Notes under the pieces: generated by a model | The model's database searches: none | Told to the model about the DNA's origin: nothing | Seen by the model: the letters and a program-made list of their open reading frames with translations, nothing else | In this document: positions 1 through 8,853 of the stretch, piece by piece | How positions within the stretch are numbered: the first letter of the stretch is position 1 | How the letters are laid out: each line of letters opens with the position of its first letter | Source of the DNA: Acidobacteriota bacterium | GTDB taxonomy: Bacteria > Acidobacteriota > Vicinamibacteria > Marinacidobacterales > Marinacidobacteraceae | Direction: 5' to 3' | Length of the DNA stretch: 64,000 bases | Assembly (NCBI GenBank): GCA_022828085.1 | Contig: JAJEIY010000061.1 | Location: 1-64,000 of the forward strand | Translations under genes and position numbers: made by a program

Positions 1-174
1 GCCCGGCGGAAAGGCACTCACGCTGATCCGCGTGGGTGACGCACCCGGCTTGGAACGCCGGTCTCCGACCGGCACCCGCTGGGCGAAGCCCGGCGGAAAG
101 GCACTCACGCTGATCCGCGTGGGTGACGCACCCGGCTTGGACCGCCGGCCTCCGGCCGGCATCGCCCGCGAGCG
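1..174. repeat. 87-bp tandem duplication containing two REP-like palindromes
   Basis: Bases 1-87 are repeated from base 88, nearly exactly over the first 55 bases, and each unit ends in a copy of the dispersed REP-like palindrome (about 46-75 and 133-162). The second palindrome differs from the first by several substitutions, so the duplication is not brand new. The 85-aa ORF at 32-289 simply reads through it and is not credible as a gene. The array may continue beyond the left edge of the window. Confidence 0.8.
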
Positions 175-256
175 GGTGAAACCCGCGCCCTGGTCCAGGC
201 CGGTTTTCCGACCGCAAATGAGACCGGCCCGACGCCGCGAGCACCCGCCTGCCCCC

Positions 257-496
257 TCAGCGCGCCTCCGGCGGACGCTTCTTCGATAGCAGCCAGCCGG
301 CGAAAAAGAGCGCGGCGCCCGTCCCGGTGAACACCAGCATCCGTCGCTCCGCATCGGCGCCGAAAAAGAGCGCGGCGGCCCCGGTCACCACCAGCATCCC
401 CACCATCATCAGCGTCCGGCCGGCGAAGTAACGGACCCAGGCGAGCGTCACCGCGGTGGGCAGCGGCTCCCGGCGGCGCTTCGGTGCGGCGGTCAA
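257..496 (-). CDS. Small two-helix membrane protein downstream of mutL
   Basis: This 79-aa ORF has a basic N-terminus and two hydrophobic stretches (about residues 23-47 and 54-70), followed by a basic KKRPPEAR tail, so it looks like a small inner-membrane protein. I do not recognise the family. It begins with TTG one base after the mutL stop, which suggests translational coupling to mutL, but no strong Shine-Dalgarno is visible. The weak start codon and lack of a recognised domain mean it could be spurious; the hydrophobic pattern is the main argument for it. Confidence 0.45.
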   Translation of the reverse strand: MTAAPKRRREPLPTAVTLAWVRYFAGRTLMMVGMLVVTGAAALFFGADAERRMLVFTGTGAALFFAGWLLSKKRPPEAR

Positions 497-497
497 G

Positions 498-2276
498 TCA
501 AATCCGTCCGAAACGCCGCTCGATGAAGGGCAGATCGAGGCGCAGCACCGTGGGACGGCCGTGCGGGCAGGTCGAGGGATTCGCCGTCCCCCAGAGCGAG
601 GCGAGCACCTCGTTCATTCGCTCGGTCGTGAGAGTGACCCCGGCGGTCACCGCGGCATGGCAGGCAACCCGCGCCATGATCCGCGCCCGGGCGTCGTGGG
701 CGGCGGCCGTGCATTCGCTCTCTTCGGAAGCGAGCGAGCGCATGAGCACGTCCAGCCCGCGGCCCACTCCCAGCGCTTCCGGCACGCCACGCAGGATCCA
801 GGCGTCCCCGCCGAAGGGTTCGATGTCGAAGCCCGCGGCGGCCAGGCGCTCGTGCTCGTCCGCGAGCGCCGCCCGCTCCACGGGCGAGAGTTCGAGCGGC
901 ACGGGCTGCAGCAGTTCGTGGGTCCGGGACTCGCTCGACGCGTCCATCAACCGGTTGAAGATGACCCGTTCCTCGGCGGCGTGCTGGTCGATCACAAGCA
1001 GCTCCGAGCGCTCCTCGGCCAGGATGTAGGTGCGCCGGAACTGACCGAGCACCTTCGGGGGCGTCGTTCCGAACTCCAGATAGCCGGCCCGCACCTGCTC
1101 CTCCACCCGGTCCGCGCCGTAGAGCAGCTCGCCGACCCTGGCCCCGTCCCATCCCGCGGCCTGCCCTGTCCGCCTGCCGGCCGGGGCGGCCTCCCCCTCG
1201 ATATCCCGGACGTCGCCCGCGGACTTTCCCGTTCCCGCCGGGCGCTGTTCGACGCGCCCGTCCCCGGCCACTCCGAGGTCGACCCGCTTCGGGGATCCTT
1301 CGAGGCCCGCCCGAACGCCGCGGAAGACGGCGCCCCAGGCCGCTTCGGGGTCCGCGAACCGCACCTCCGCCTTCGCCGGATGCACGTTCACGTCCACGGC
1401 GTCCGGCGGCGCCTCGACGAACACGTAGGCCTTCGGCGCGCCGCTCAGGCTCGAGAGCCGGCGGTAGGCCTCGGTGACCGCGTGGAAGAGGCGCCGGTCC
1501 TTGATGGGCCGTCCATTCAGGAACAGCAGCAGCCGTGAAGACGCGCCGCGAGGCGCCATCGGCGGCGAGAGGAAGGCCCGGACGGTGAGCGCCCCGGCCC
1601 GCGCCTCGATCGGAATGGCGTCCCGGGCCCAGCGCGGTTCCAGTTGCTGGAGGCGCTCCGCGGCGTCCCCCGTCGGCTCGAGGGCGAGCACCTTCCGGTC
1701 GCCACTCTGCAGATCGAAGCGGATCTGGGGCCAGGCGAGTGCGAGATTCGAGACCACCTGGACGATGTGCGAGGTTTCCGTCTTCTCCGACCGCAGGAAC
1801 TTGCGCCGCGCCGGCGTGTTGAAGAACAGGTCGCGGACCTCGACGATGGTTCCAGGACGGGTGCCGGCCGGGCGGTCGGAGACCGTCGCACCGCCCTCGA
1901 CCCCGATCTCCCAGCCGGAGTCGCCCTCCCTGCCGCGGGTCCGTAGCCGGAATCGGGAGACCGAGGCAATCGAAGGCAGCGCCTCCCCGCGGAAGCCGAG
2001 CGACCCGATGGAGGTCAGGTCGTCCACCGATTCGATCTTGCTGGTGGCGTGTCGCTCGATCGCCAGGCGCGCGTCCTCGGGCGTCATCCCCACCCCGTCG
2101 TCGCTCACCCGGATCTCGGTTCTCCCGGCATCCCTGACGCGCACCGAGACCGCCGTAGCCCCCGCGTCGATCGAGTTCTCGACCAGTTCGCGGACCACCG
2201 CCGCCGGCCGCTCCACCACCTCCCCGGCGGCGATCTGGTTCGCCACCACCGGCGGCAGCCGCTGAATCCGCCCCAT
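498..2276 (-). CDS. mutL: DNA mismatch repair protein MutL
   Basis: MutL is the ATP-driven matchmaker that links MutS mismatch recognition to strand incision. The 592-aa protein has the GHKL ATPase motifs (EVVERPAAVVRELVENSIDA near the N-terminus, DDGVGM, GFRGEAL), a Pro/Gly-rich linker and a C-terminal dimerisation/nuclease domain with DQHAAEE (about residue 430), ACHAAV and CPHGRP. The start is placed at MGRIQRLPP, the usual MutL N-terminus; the track ORF extends 40 codons upstream through a REP-like palindrome. The family nuclease motif DQHA(X)2E(X)4E keeps its first Glu, but Asn sits at the second position, which may affect latent endonuclease activity. It lies downstream of glyS, separated by a 126-bp gap. 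Confidence 0.97.
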   Translation of the reverse strand: MGRIQRLPPVVANQIAAGEVVERPAAVVRELVENSIDAGATAVSVRVRDAGRTEIRVSDDGVGMTPEDARLAIERHATSKIESVDDLTSIGSLGFRGEALPSIASVSRFRLRTRGREGDSGWEIGVEGGATVSDRPAGTRPGTIVEVRDLFFNTPARRKFLRSEKTETSHIVQVVSNLALAWPQIRFDLQSGDRKVLALEPTGDAAERLQQLEPRWARDAIPIEARAGALTVRAFLSPPMAPRGASSRLLLFLNGRPIKDRRLFHAVTEAYRRLSSLSGAPKAYVFVEAPPDAVDVNVHPAKAEVRFADPEAAWGAVFRGVRAGLEGSPKRVDLGVAGDGRVEQRPAGTGKSAGDVRDIEGEAAPAGRRTGQAAGWDGARVGELLYGADRVEEQVRAGYLEFGTTPPKVLGQFRRTYILAEERSELLVIDQHAAEERVIFNRLMDASSESRTHELLQPVPLELSPVERAALADEHERLAAAGFDIEPFGGDAWILRGVPEALGVGRGLDVLMRSLASEESECTAAAHDARARIMARVACHAAVTAGVTLTTERMNEVLASLWGTANPSTCPHGRPTVLRLDLPFIERRFGRI

Positions 2277-2310
2277 CAGCCGGTCTTCAGAAACCTTCCC
2301 ACCTGGCGCG

Positions 2311-2342
2311 ACGGCTTGGAACGCCGGTCTCCAGACCGGCAC
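2311..2342 (+). repeat. REP-like palindrome
   Basis: A forward copy of the dispersed family (GGCTTGGAACGCCGGTCTCC core) lies in the mutL-glyS gap. The GCCGGTCT and AGACCGGC arms form a perfect hairpin. Confidence 0.75.
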
Positions 2343-2402
2343 GCGCGTCGCCCCCCACCGGGAGAACTGGCGCGCCGCGCACGGCGCAACTCTCACCCAC
2401 CC

Positions 2403-4559
2403 TCATGACGCCGCCGACTCGATCTGGCTCAGATCCCCGACCTCACTGAACAGCGCATCCAGCCGGGCAAGCAACGCCAGCCGGTTCGCCCGCACCGCGG
2501 GGTCCTCGGCCATGACGAGCACGTCGTCGAAGAAGGTGGCGATGGCGGGCGAGAGGGTGGCCAGCGCCTGGAACGCCGGGAAATACCGGGTTTCCGCGAA
2601 GCACCGAAGGACCTCGGCCTCAACCCGCTCGAGCATGGCGTGGAGCCCCTCCTCTGCCGGCTCGGTGAAGAGGGCCGGATCGAGACCCGTTCCCCTTCCC
2701 TCCCGGACCTCGGGCGCGAGGATGCGCCGGACCCGCCGCGACGCCGCCGCCAGGGTGGCGTAGTCCCCGCTGCCCACCGCCTTCACGAGATCGACGATCC
2801 GCTGCCGGGTGTCGGCGACCGGATGGGACCAGTCTCTGGTCGCGAGCACCGCGTTCACCACTCCCTTCGGCGTTGACGGGCCGACGAACGCGTGCGGGAG
2901 ACGGTCGTTCACGAAGTCCGCGAGCTTCCCGGAAACGACGGCCCGCGTTGCATCGTCGGGGCGGTAGCCGTCGAGAGCCCGGCACAACAGGGCTTCCGGG
3001 GCGGGCCAGCCGCTTCGATGTCCGGAGTACTCCGCGGGAGCGTCCCGGAGCACCCGGATCAGGGAGAGCGCCGCCCGCCGCAGCGCGAACGGATCGCCCG
3101 AGCCCGACGGCTCCTCCCCGGCGAGGAAGAGACCGGTGAGCGTGTCCGCCCGGTCGGCCAGCGAAACCACCGCTCCCTCCGGGTCACGGGGCAGGTCTCC
3201 GTCGAGCCCCGCGGGCCGGTAGTGGTCATAGACCGCCCGCCAGACGGTTTCCGGGGCCCCTTCTTCGCGAAGAAGCAGTCCCCCGACCAACCCCTGGAGC
3301 GACGCGAACTCCCCGACCAGATTCCCCGTCAGGTCGCACTTCGAAAGCCCGGCGGCTTGCGACGCCGCGGCGGCATCCGCTCCGGCCGCATCGGCGATCC
3401 AGGCAGCCAGTTCCTCCATCCGGCCGGCCTTTTCCCGAAAGCTCCCGAGCCGCTGATGAAAGACCACGCCGGCGAGGCGCGGCCGGGTCTCGGCGAGCGC
3501 AACCTTCCGGTCCTCATCCCAGAAGAACCGCGCATCCCGCAGCCGGGCCACCACCACCCTTTCCGCGCCGCGGCGGACGTGCCCCTCGGGATCGTCCGGC
3601 AGGTTGGTCACCGCGATGAAGGACGGACTCGTGGGAAACGGGAAGTACTTCTGGTGGTGGACCAGGACCGTGTCCCGAATCTCCTTCGGCAGCGACAGGA
3701 ACTCGTCGGGAAACCGGCCCAGAACCGCTCCGGGAACCTCCACCAGATCCTTGTGCACGTCGGCTGCGGTCCCGACCTCGGCGGACTCTCCGACCTCGGT
3801 CTCGCGACGCCTGATCGCCGCGAGCAGGTGGTCCTGCCGTTCCTTGCCGTCGAGCAACACGTACCGGCTCCGGAGGCCCTCGACGAGGCTCTCAAGCGAA
3901 TCCACGGGGAACGGCGCGCCGGGGCTCTCTCCTTCCACCGCGGTCCGCGCCCGATGGCCGAGGCTGTGGTTTCCGGCGACCACAGGTTTGCCGCCCGCCA
4001 CCTCGATCCGGAAGGGAATGACCTCATCTCCGAAGAGGGCCACGATCCAGCGGATGGGACGGGCGAAGGCGAACGGCTTCTCCCCGATGGACGCATCCCA
4101 GTTCATGGCCTTCGGGACCGGCACGGCGCGGAGCGCGTCCTCGAGGATTCCGGGCAGGATCCGGATCGCCGGCCTTCCGGGCGTGACCTGGCGGATCCCC
4201 AGGTATTGGCCGCGGGAAGTCTCCACTGCCTGGAGGCGGCTTTCGAAGTCCCGCTCCTCGATTCCCTGCCGCCGGGCGAAACCCGCGGCGGCTCGGCTCC
4301 AGCCGCCACCTTCACCCCTGGCGACCCGCCACGGCGGCCCCAGGACCTCTTGAACCTGGTCCGGCTGGGATTCCGGAATCCCGGCGCCGTGAACCACCAG
4401 CCGGCGGGCGGTGCTGTGCGAGCCGATCGTTGCCGCGGTCAGCCGCTCCCGGCCGAGACCTTCGGCGACGGCCGTTTCGAACCCCTTCGCGAGACCGGCG
4501 ACCCAGTCGGCGGGAATCTCCTCGCACCCGATCTCGATCAGGAGTTCCCGTCCGCTCAT
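2403..4559 (-). CDS. glyS: Glycyl-tRNA synthetase beta subunit
   Basis: GlyS is the beta subunit of the heterotetrameric bacterial glycyl-tRNA synthetase and contributes tRNA binding. The 718-aa length is close to the usual 690-700. It begins MSGRELLIEIGCEEIPADWV, the classic GlyS N-terminus (LLxEIGxEExP), and contains the family segments ATIGSHSTARRLVVH, AFARPIRWIVALFGDEVIPF and FVAVTNLPDD-like FIAVTNLPDDPEGHV. The track start 44 codons upstream lies inside glyQ and is rejected. The ATG overlaps the glyQ stop as ATGA, so the two subunits are translationally coupled, as expected for an obligate complex. Confidence 0.97.
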   Translation of the reverse strand: MSGRELLIEIGCEEIPADWVAGLAKGFETAVAEGLGRERLTAATIGSHSTARRLVVHGAGIPESQPDQVQEVLGPPWRVARGEGGGWSRAAAGFARRQGIEERDFESRLQAVETSRGQYLGIRQVTPGRPAIRILPGILEDALRAVPVPKAMNWDASIGEKPFAFARPIRWIVALFGDEVIPFRIEVAGGKPVVAGNHSLGHRARTAVEGESPGAPFPVDSLESLVEGLRSRYVLLDGKERQDHLLAAIRRRETEVGESAEVGTAADVHKDLVEVPGAVLGRFPDEFLSLPKEIRDTVLVHHQKYFPFPTSPSFIAVTNLPDDPEGHVRRGAERVVVARLRDARFFWDEDRKVALAETRPRLAGVVFHQRLGSFREKAGRMEELAAWIADAAGADAAAASQAAGLSKCDLTGNLVGEFASLQGLVGGLLLREEGAPETVWRAVYDHYRPAGLDGDLPRDPEGAVVSLADRADTLTGLFLAGEEPSGSGDPFALRRAALSLIRVLRDAPAEYSGHRSGWPAPEALLCRALDGYRPDDATRAVVSGKLADFVNDRLPHAFVGPSTPKGVVNAVLATRDWSHPVADTRQRIVDLVKAVGSGDYATLAAASRRVRRILAPEVREGRGTGLDPALFTEPAEEGLHAMLERVEAEVLRCFAETRYFPAFQALATLSPAIATFFDDVLVMAEDPAVRANRLALLARLDALFSEVGDLSQIESAAS

Positions 4560-5395
4560 TGGTCGGCCAGGTAGCGGTGCGCGGCGGCCGTTGCCAGGCC
4601 GCGCACCGCCAGGATGCGGCGCGGACGGTCGCTGACGGAGACGGCGCCGCGCGAGTCGAGCAGGTTGAAGAGATGGGAAGCCCGGAGACACTGCTCGTAG
4701 CCGGGCAACACCAGTCCGCCCTCGATCAGCCGTGCCCCTTCGGCGATCGCCTCGTCGAAATTGCGGTTCAGGACGGCGGTGTCAGCCTCCTCGAACGCGT
4801 ACCGCGACGATTGCCGCTCGTCGGCGAGCCGGACCGTCCGGTAGTCCACGCCGCGCGTCCATTCAAGGTCGTAGACGTCGTCCACGTCCTGCAGGTACAT
4901 CGCGAGCCGCTCCAACCCGTAGGTGATCTCCACCGAGATCGGGGCGAGTTCAAGCCCTCCGGCCTGCTGGAAGTAGGTGAACTGGCTGATCTCGAGGCCG
5001 TCGAGCACGACCTGCCACCCGACGCCCCAGGCCCCGAGGGTGGGCGCGGCCCAGTTGTCCTCTTCGAAGCGGAGGTCGTGTTGGGAAGCGTCCACCCCGC
5101 ACGCCGCCAGGCTCTCCAGGTAGAGGTCCTGAATGTCCTGGGGCGACGGCTTCAGGATGAGCTGGAGCTGGTGGTGCTTGTAAAGACGGTTGGGGTTCTC
5201 GCCGTAGCGCCCGTCGGCGGGCCGGCGGGAGGGCTGCACGTACACCACCTTCCACGGCGCGTTCCCCAAAACCCGGAAGAACGTCTCCGGGTGCATGGTC
5301 CCCGCGCCCATCTCCATGTCGTACGGCTGGGCGACGACGGCTCCCTGGTCGGCCCAGTAGGCCGTCAGCCTCGCGATCAGGTCCTGAAAGGTCAT
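4556..5395 (-). CDS. glyQ: Glycyl-tRNA synthetase alpha subunit
   Basis: GlyQ carries the class II catalytic core that activates glycine. The 279-aa protein shows near-invariant family blocks: QPYDMEMGAGTMHPETFFR, YVQPSRRPADGRYGENPNR, EDNWAAPTLGAWGVGWQV, QFTYFQQAGG and ITYGLERLAMYLQ. The length matches the family (about 290-300). Its start overlaps the recO stop (ATGA) and its stop overlaps the glyS start, giving a tight recO-glyQ-glyS transcription unit. A separate alpha/beta GlyRS rather than the single-chain form is a useful taxonomic hint. Confidence 0.98.
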   Translation of the reverse strand: MTFQDLIARLTAYWADQGAVVAQPYDMEMGAGTMHPETFFRVLGNAPWKVVYVQPSRRPADGRYGENPNRLYKHHQLQLILKPSPQDIQDLYLESLAACGVDASQHDLRFEEDNWAAPTLGAWGVGWQVVLDGLEISQFTYFQQAGGLELAPISVEITYGLERLAMYLQDVDDVYDLEWTRGVDYRTVRLADERQSSRYAFEEADTAVLNRNFDEAIAEGARLIEGGLVLPGYEQCLRASHLFNLLDSRGAVSVSDRPRRILAVRGLATAAAHRYLADQ

Positions 5396-6168
5396 CGCGC
5401 GGGTGCTCCGACGGGGCTGACGCGGGGTTCGAGGAGCCCTTCGAGCGCGTGGCGGGCCGGCAGCGCCCGCTCGGCGTGGCCCGCGGTCAGCCGCCCGTGG
5501 AACCGGAAAAGTTCACGGACGGTCGCGGCGTTCGGCGCCGCGGCCGAGGGAGGTTCCGCCCAGAAGGTGTCCAGCAGACCGAGCGCGCCGGCGGAGAGGC
5601 GGTCGGTCGGCTCGCCGTGCCCGGGAGCGCAGCGGGTGCAGGCGTAGACCGGACCGGCGGCAAAGAACACCGCCCCGTCCTGGTCGAAGCCGGCTCCGCA
5701 GGCGCAGCGCCCGGGCCGCGGGTAGAGCCCCGAAAGACGCAGCAGCCACGCTTCGAAGTAGGCGACGACCAGCTCCGCGGAGAGGTCGTCGAGAAGCGCG
5801 TCCCGGCAGGCGCAAATCAGCCGGAAAAGTCTCGGGTCGGCTTCCCGGTCCGGGGCGAAGGTGTCCACGAGCCGGGAAAGGTAGCCCAGCGCGGCGGCCC
5901 TCACGGGGTCGCGGGCGAGCGGCAACGCGGAGGTCACGAGTTCACAGCGGTCGAGGTGCACGAGTTCCCTGCCCTCGCGCTCGTACCAGCCCGCCTCCAC
6001 CTCGTTCCCGATGTCGAGCGCGCCTCCGTACCGTGACCTGGGCTTCCGCGCGCCGCGCGCCCATGCCCGGACCTTCCCCTCCTCCCCGCTGAAGAGCACG
6101 CACACCCGGTCCGCCTCGGCGACCGCGTAGGTGCGGAGAACGAACGCGCGGGATTGTTTGAGCGGCAT
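5392..6168 (-). CDS. recO: DNA repair protein RecO
   Basis: RecO binds SSB and single-stranded DNA and with RecR loads RecA at gaps. The 258-aa protein has the N-terminal OB-fold segment (ALKQSxAFVLRTY-like MPLKQSRAFVLRTY, then EEGKVRAWARGARKPRSRYGG) and a C-terminal domain with a four-cysteine zinc site made from CACG and CTRC (about residues 155-180). The start ATG is the first in the frame and lies after a 120-bp gap holding a REP-like palindrome. It is the promoter-proximal gene of the recO-glyQ-glyS unit. Confidence 0.95.
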   Translation of the reverse strand: MPLKQSRAFVLRTYAVAEADRVCVLFSGEEGKVRAWARGARKPRSRYGGALDIGNEVEAGWYEREGRELVHLDRCELVTSALPLARDPVRAAALGYLSRLVDTFAPDREADPRLFRLICACRDALLDDLSAELVVAYFEAWLLRLSGLYPRPGRCACGAGFDQDGAVFFAAGPVYACTRCAPGHGEPTDRLSAGALGLLDTFWAEPPSAAAPNAATVRELFRFHGRLTAGHAERALPARHALEGLLEPRVSPVGAPAR

Positions 6169-6250
6169 GGGAGGCGGCTGGTCAGAGGCTAACCGGTGTT
6201 TTTCGCGATCGCTCGGAGGACCGCGCGGTTTCGCGGCCCTCCGGGGCCGC

Positions 6251-6281
6251 GATGCCGGCCGGAGGCCGGCGCTCCAAGCCG
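6251..6281 (-). repeat. REP-like palindrome
   Basis: A reverse-orientation copy (GCCGGCCGGAGGCCGGC followed by GCTCCAAGCC) lies just downstream of the mgtE stop, in the mgtE-recO gap. Confidence 0.75.
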
Positions 6282-6288
6282 TCTCGCC

Positions 6289-7647
6289 TTAGAGGTACGT
6301 CAGCGCCGCCACCCCGATGCTCAGGAACAGCAGGAAGCCGGAGACGTCCGTGGCCGTGGTGACGAACACCGAGGACGCGAGCGCCGGATCCACCTTCAGC
6401 CAGCGCAGGGTGAGCGGCATCAGCGTCCCCACGACCGCCGCCACCACCATGGTGCCGATCATGGCCAGCGCGAGGGCCAGCCCGATCCGGGGATCGCCCT
6501 TCCAGACCCAGGAGACGCCGGCGATCAGGATGCCGATCATCAGGCCGTTGGCCGAACCCACCGCGAGTTCCTTGAGGAGAGCCTGCCGGCTGTTCTTCCA
6601 GCTCAGTTCCCCGAGCGCGATCCCGCGCACCATCACGGTCAGCGTCTGGTTCCCTGCGTTGCCGCCGAGGAGCGGCACCATGGGCATGAACACCGCGAGG
6701 ATCGCGAACCGGGCAATGTCCTCCTCGAAGAGGCTGACGACCCAGGCCGCGACGAAGGCGGTGGCGAGGTTTACGGTCAGCCAGGGGATGCGCATCCGGA
6801 TGGAACGGGACGCCTTGGTGAAGACGCTCTCGGAAACCCCCAGCCCGGCCATCCGGTACATGTCCTCGGTGGCCTCTTCCTTGATGACGTCGATGATGTC
6901 GTCCACCGTGATGACCCCGACCAGCTTCCCCTGCTGGTTCACCACCGGGACCGCGAGGATGTTGTAGCTGGCCACCAACTGGGCGACCTCCTCCTGGTCC
7001 ATCTCGGTGCGCACCCGGAGCACGTCGGTCACCATGACCTCGGAGAGCAGCGCCTCCGGGCGCCGCTGGAGGAGCTGGCGCAGCGATAGCACCCCCACCA
7101 GGGTGCCGTGGCCGTCCACCACGTAGATGTAGAAGACCATCTCCACGTCGGGGGACTCCTGGAGGCGCGCGATGGTCTCGCCGATGGTGGCGTCCTCGGG
7201 GACCGAGAACACCTTCGGGCTCATGATCCGGCCGGCGGTCTCCTCCGGGTACTGGAGCAGGTCCTCGACGTCGGAGGCCTCACGGGTCCGCATCCCGCGG
7301 AGCACCCGCTCCCGGAGTTCCTCGGGGAGTTCGCTCAGGAACTCGGCGGCGTCGTCGGGGTCGAGCTCCTGGAGAAGCTGGGAGATCTCGGCGGGCTCGA
7401 GCCGCGGCATCAGGTCGGCGGCGCGCTCGACCCCGAACTCTCCGAGCGCGGCCGCGGCGAGATTCAGATCCCGCTGGAAGACGACCCGGAACGTCTTCAG
7501 CCGGTAGGCCTCCGGCAGGTCGGCGAGAACCTGCGCCACATCCGCCGGATGCAGCTTCTCGAGGATGCGGTGTGCGTTAGCGAAGGCCCCCCGGGACACC
7601 AGTTTGCGCACCGTCTCCGCGAGTAGCGGGGTCTTGGTGAGAACCAT
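6289..7647 (-). CDS. mgtE: Magnesium transporter MgtE
   Basis: This is an inner-membrane Mg2+ channel gated by cytosolic Mg2+. The 452-aa protein has the full architecture: an N-terminal superhelical MgtE_N domain (residues 1-125), two CBS domains (about 130-260, with MSPKVFSVPEDATI and LVGVITVDDIIDVI) and five membrane segments. Signature blocks are VPLLGGNAGNQTLTVMVRG and DPALASSVFVTTATDVSGF, the latter holding the pore Asp in TDV. Length matches Thermus MgtE (450). It stands between recO and a hemerythrin-like gene, probably as its own unit; no Mg2+ riboswitch was recognised upstream. Confidence 0.97.
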   Translation of the reverse strand: MVLTKTPLLAETVRKLVSRGAFANAHRILEKLHPADVAQVLADLPEAYRLKTFRVVFQRDLNLAAAALGEFGVERAADLMPRLEPAEISQLLQELDPDDAAEFLSELPEELRERVLRGMRTREASDVEDLLQYPEETAGRIMSPKVFSVPEDATIGETIARLQESPDVEMVFYIYVVDGHGTLVGVLSLRQLLQRRPEALLSEVMVTDVLRVRTEMDQEEVAQLVASYNILAVPVVNQQGKLVGVITVDDIIDVIKEEATEDMYRMAGLGVSESVFTKASRSIRMRIPWLTVNLATAFVAAWVVSLFEEDIARFAILAVFMPMVPLLGGNAGNQTLTVMVRGIALGELSWKNSRQALLKELAVGSANGLMIGILIAGVSWVWKGDPRIGLALALAMIGTMVVAAVVGTLMPLTLRWLKVDPALASSVFVTTATDVSGFLLFLSIGVAALTYL

Positions 7648-7789
7648 GGCGGGTACCGGAAGGGCGCACCTCGACGGGGGCGGTTCTCCGGCTGGGTTCC
7701 GGAGGCTGGGCGGATTCGTCGAGCTGCATCAGGGGCCGGAGGGTACCACGCGGCGCGCCCCCTCCGGCGGGTTTTCGCGATGGTTGCGG

Positions 7790-8296
7790 CTACCGGTCGC
7801 TCCAGGGCGGCTTGTCGGTGAGCGGGCAGACGGCCTCGACCTTCGCCGCGATGTCCCGGCCGATCGCGGCGAGGTGCGACGCGTCCAGCCGGCCCTGGAT
7901 TTCCTGGAACAGTTGGCGCTCCTCGGTGCGGATGTGGCCGTGGAGCACCTCGCCGAACCGCTTGAGAAGGGGAATCCGTTCCTCTTCGGCCGCTCCGGCG
8001 ATGCGGCGAATGAGGTCTTCCATCACCCGGTGCTCGGCGATGAGGCGGTCGATCAGCGCGCCTGATCGAAGGAAGGGCCGTACCGCCGGAAAGAGAATCT
8101 CCTCCTCGACCCGGAAGTGTCCGAGGAGTTCGGCTTCGGCGGCCCGGGCGACCTTCGCCGCGAGTTCCAGCCCCTTCTCGCGGGTGGGTTCCGCCTTCAA
8201 TCCACGGTCGATGAAGACCGTGAGGGCCAGCCCGTGCTGGTGCTGATGGGAGAGCGGGATCAGACTCGGGTCCCGGTGCAGCGGTTGGGGGGCCAT
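7790..8296 (-). CDS. Hemerythrin-like HHE-domain protein (copy A)
   Basis: This 168-aa four-helix HHE cation-binding protein probably holds a non-heme diiron centre for O2 or NO sensing, storage or iron-sulfur repair (family knowledge; the exact role is unknown). Candidate ligands fall in the expected helices: SHQHQHGLAL, HFRVEEEILFP, IAEHRVMEDLI and HGHIRTEERQLF. It is cytoplasmic, with no signal peptide. It starts with ATG and is clearly paralogous to the gene at 8964-9455. The 64-bp tandem array begins only about 30 bp upstream of its start codon, so the array sits in its promoter/leader region. That position suggests, but does not prove, a regulatory link. Confidence 0.88.
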   Translation of the reverse strand: MAPQPLHRDPSLIPLSHQHQHGLALTVFIDRGLKAEPTREKGLELAAKVARAAEAELLGHFRVEEEILFPAVRPFLRSGALIDRLIAEHRVMEDLIRRIAGAAEEERIPLLKRFGEVLHGHIRTEERQLFQEIQGRLDASHLAAIGRDIAAKVEAVCPLTDKPPWSDR

Positions 8297-8327
8297 GCCC
8301 GCACTCTAGTGCGTCCGCTGGAGGGCC

Positions 8328-8758
8328 ACATGTCGCAGTAGCCCGTCCTCCGGGAGGAACATGTAGCACCAACAGAGTCGGCTGGACGGCTACATGTAGC
8401 AGTAGGCGGTCCTCGGGGAGGAACATGTAGCACTAGCAGAGTCGGCTAGCCGGGTACATGTCGCAGTAGCCGATCCTCGGGACGAAACATGTAGCAATAG
8501 CGGCGTCGGCTAGCCGGGTACATGTCGCAGTAGCCGATTCTCCGGGAGGAACATGTAGCAATAGCGGCGTCAGCTGGCCGGCTACATGTAGCGGTAGGCG
8601 GTCCTCGGGGAGGAACATGTAGCACTGGCAGAGTCGGCTAGCCGGCTACATGTCGCAGCAGCCCGTCCTCCGGGGGAAACATGTCGCACTAGCAAAGTCG
8701 GCTGGGGGGCCACATGTCGCAGTAGCGGGTCCTCCGGGAGGAGGATGTCGCAATCGCA
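8328..8758. repeat. Exact 64-bp tandem array of a helically phased 15-bp motif
   Basis: Seven 64-bp units start at 8328, 8392, 8456, 8520, 8584, 8648 and 8712 with no insertions or deletions. Each unit holds two copies of ACATGTMGCANTAGC, spaced alternately 31 and 33 bp, so 13 ACATGT palindromes recur about every three helical turns. A fourteenth copy at about 8743 is degenerate. GCTACATGT near the start of many units can pair with ACATGTAGC mid-unit around an inner CCTCCGGGAGG hairpin. Because 64 is not a multiple of three, the ORFs through it change frame and are not genes. It lies between two paralogous hemerythrin-like genes. Confidence 0.92.
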
Positions 8759-8823
8759 GGTGCTCCGGGGAGGAACCGCGAGGCCGAATAGCGTTGTGAC
8801 GTGCGCGGCGCCGAGCGCCGCGC

Positions 8824-8853
8824 GTGCCGACCGGAGGTCGGCGTTCCAAGCCG
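8824..8853 (-). repeat. REP-like palindrome
   Basis: A reverse copy (GTGCCGACCGGAGGTCGGCG then TTCCAAGCCG) lies in the 205-bp stretch between the 64-bp array and the second hemerythrin-like gene. The compensatory arms GCCGACC/GGTCGGC keep the hairpin although the bases differ from other copies. A further short palindrome GCGGTCTGGAGACCGC lies at about 8949-8964. Nothing else is recognisable in this stretch. Confidence 0.75.

Noticed and set aside
8328-8758. Reading the 64-bp array as a CRISPR
   Set aside because: The 'spacers' are themselves repeats of one another, the conserved motif is only 15 bp, and no cas gene is nearby.
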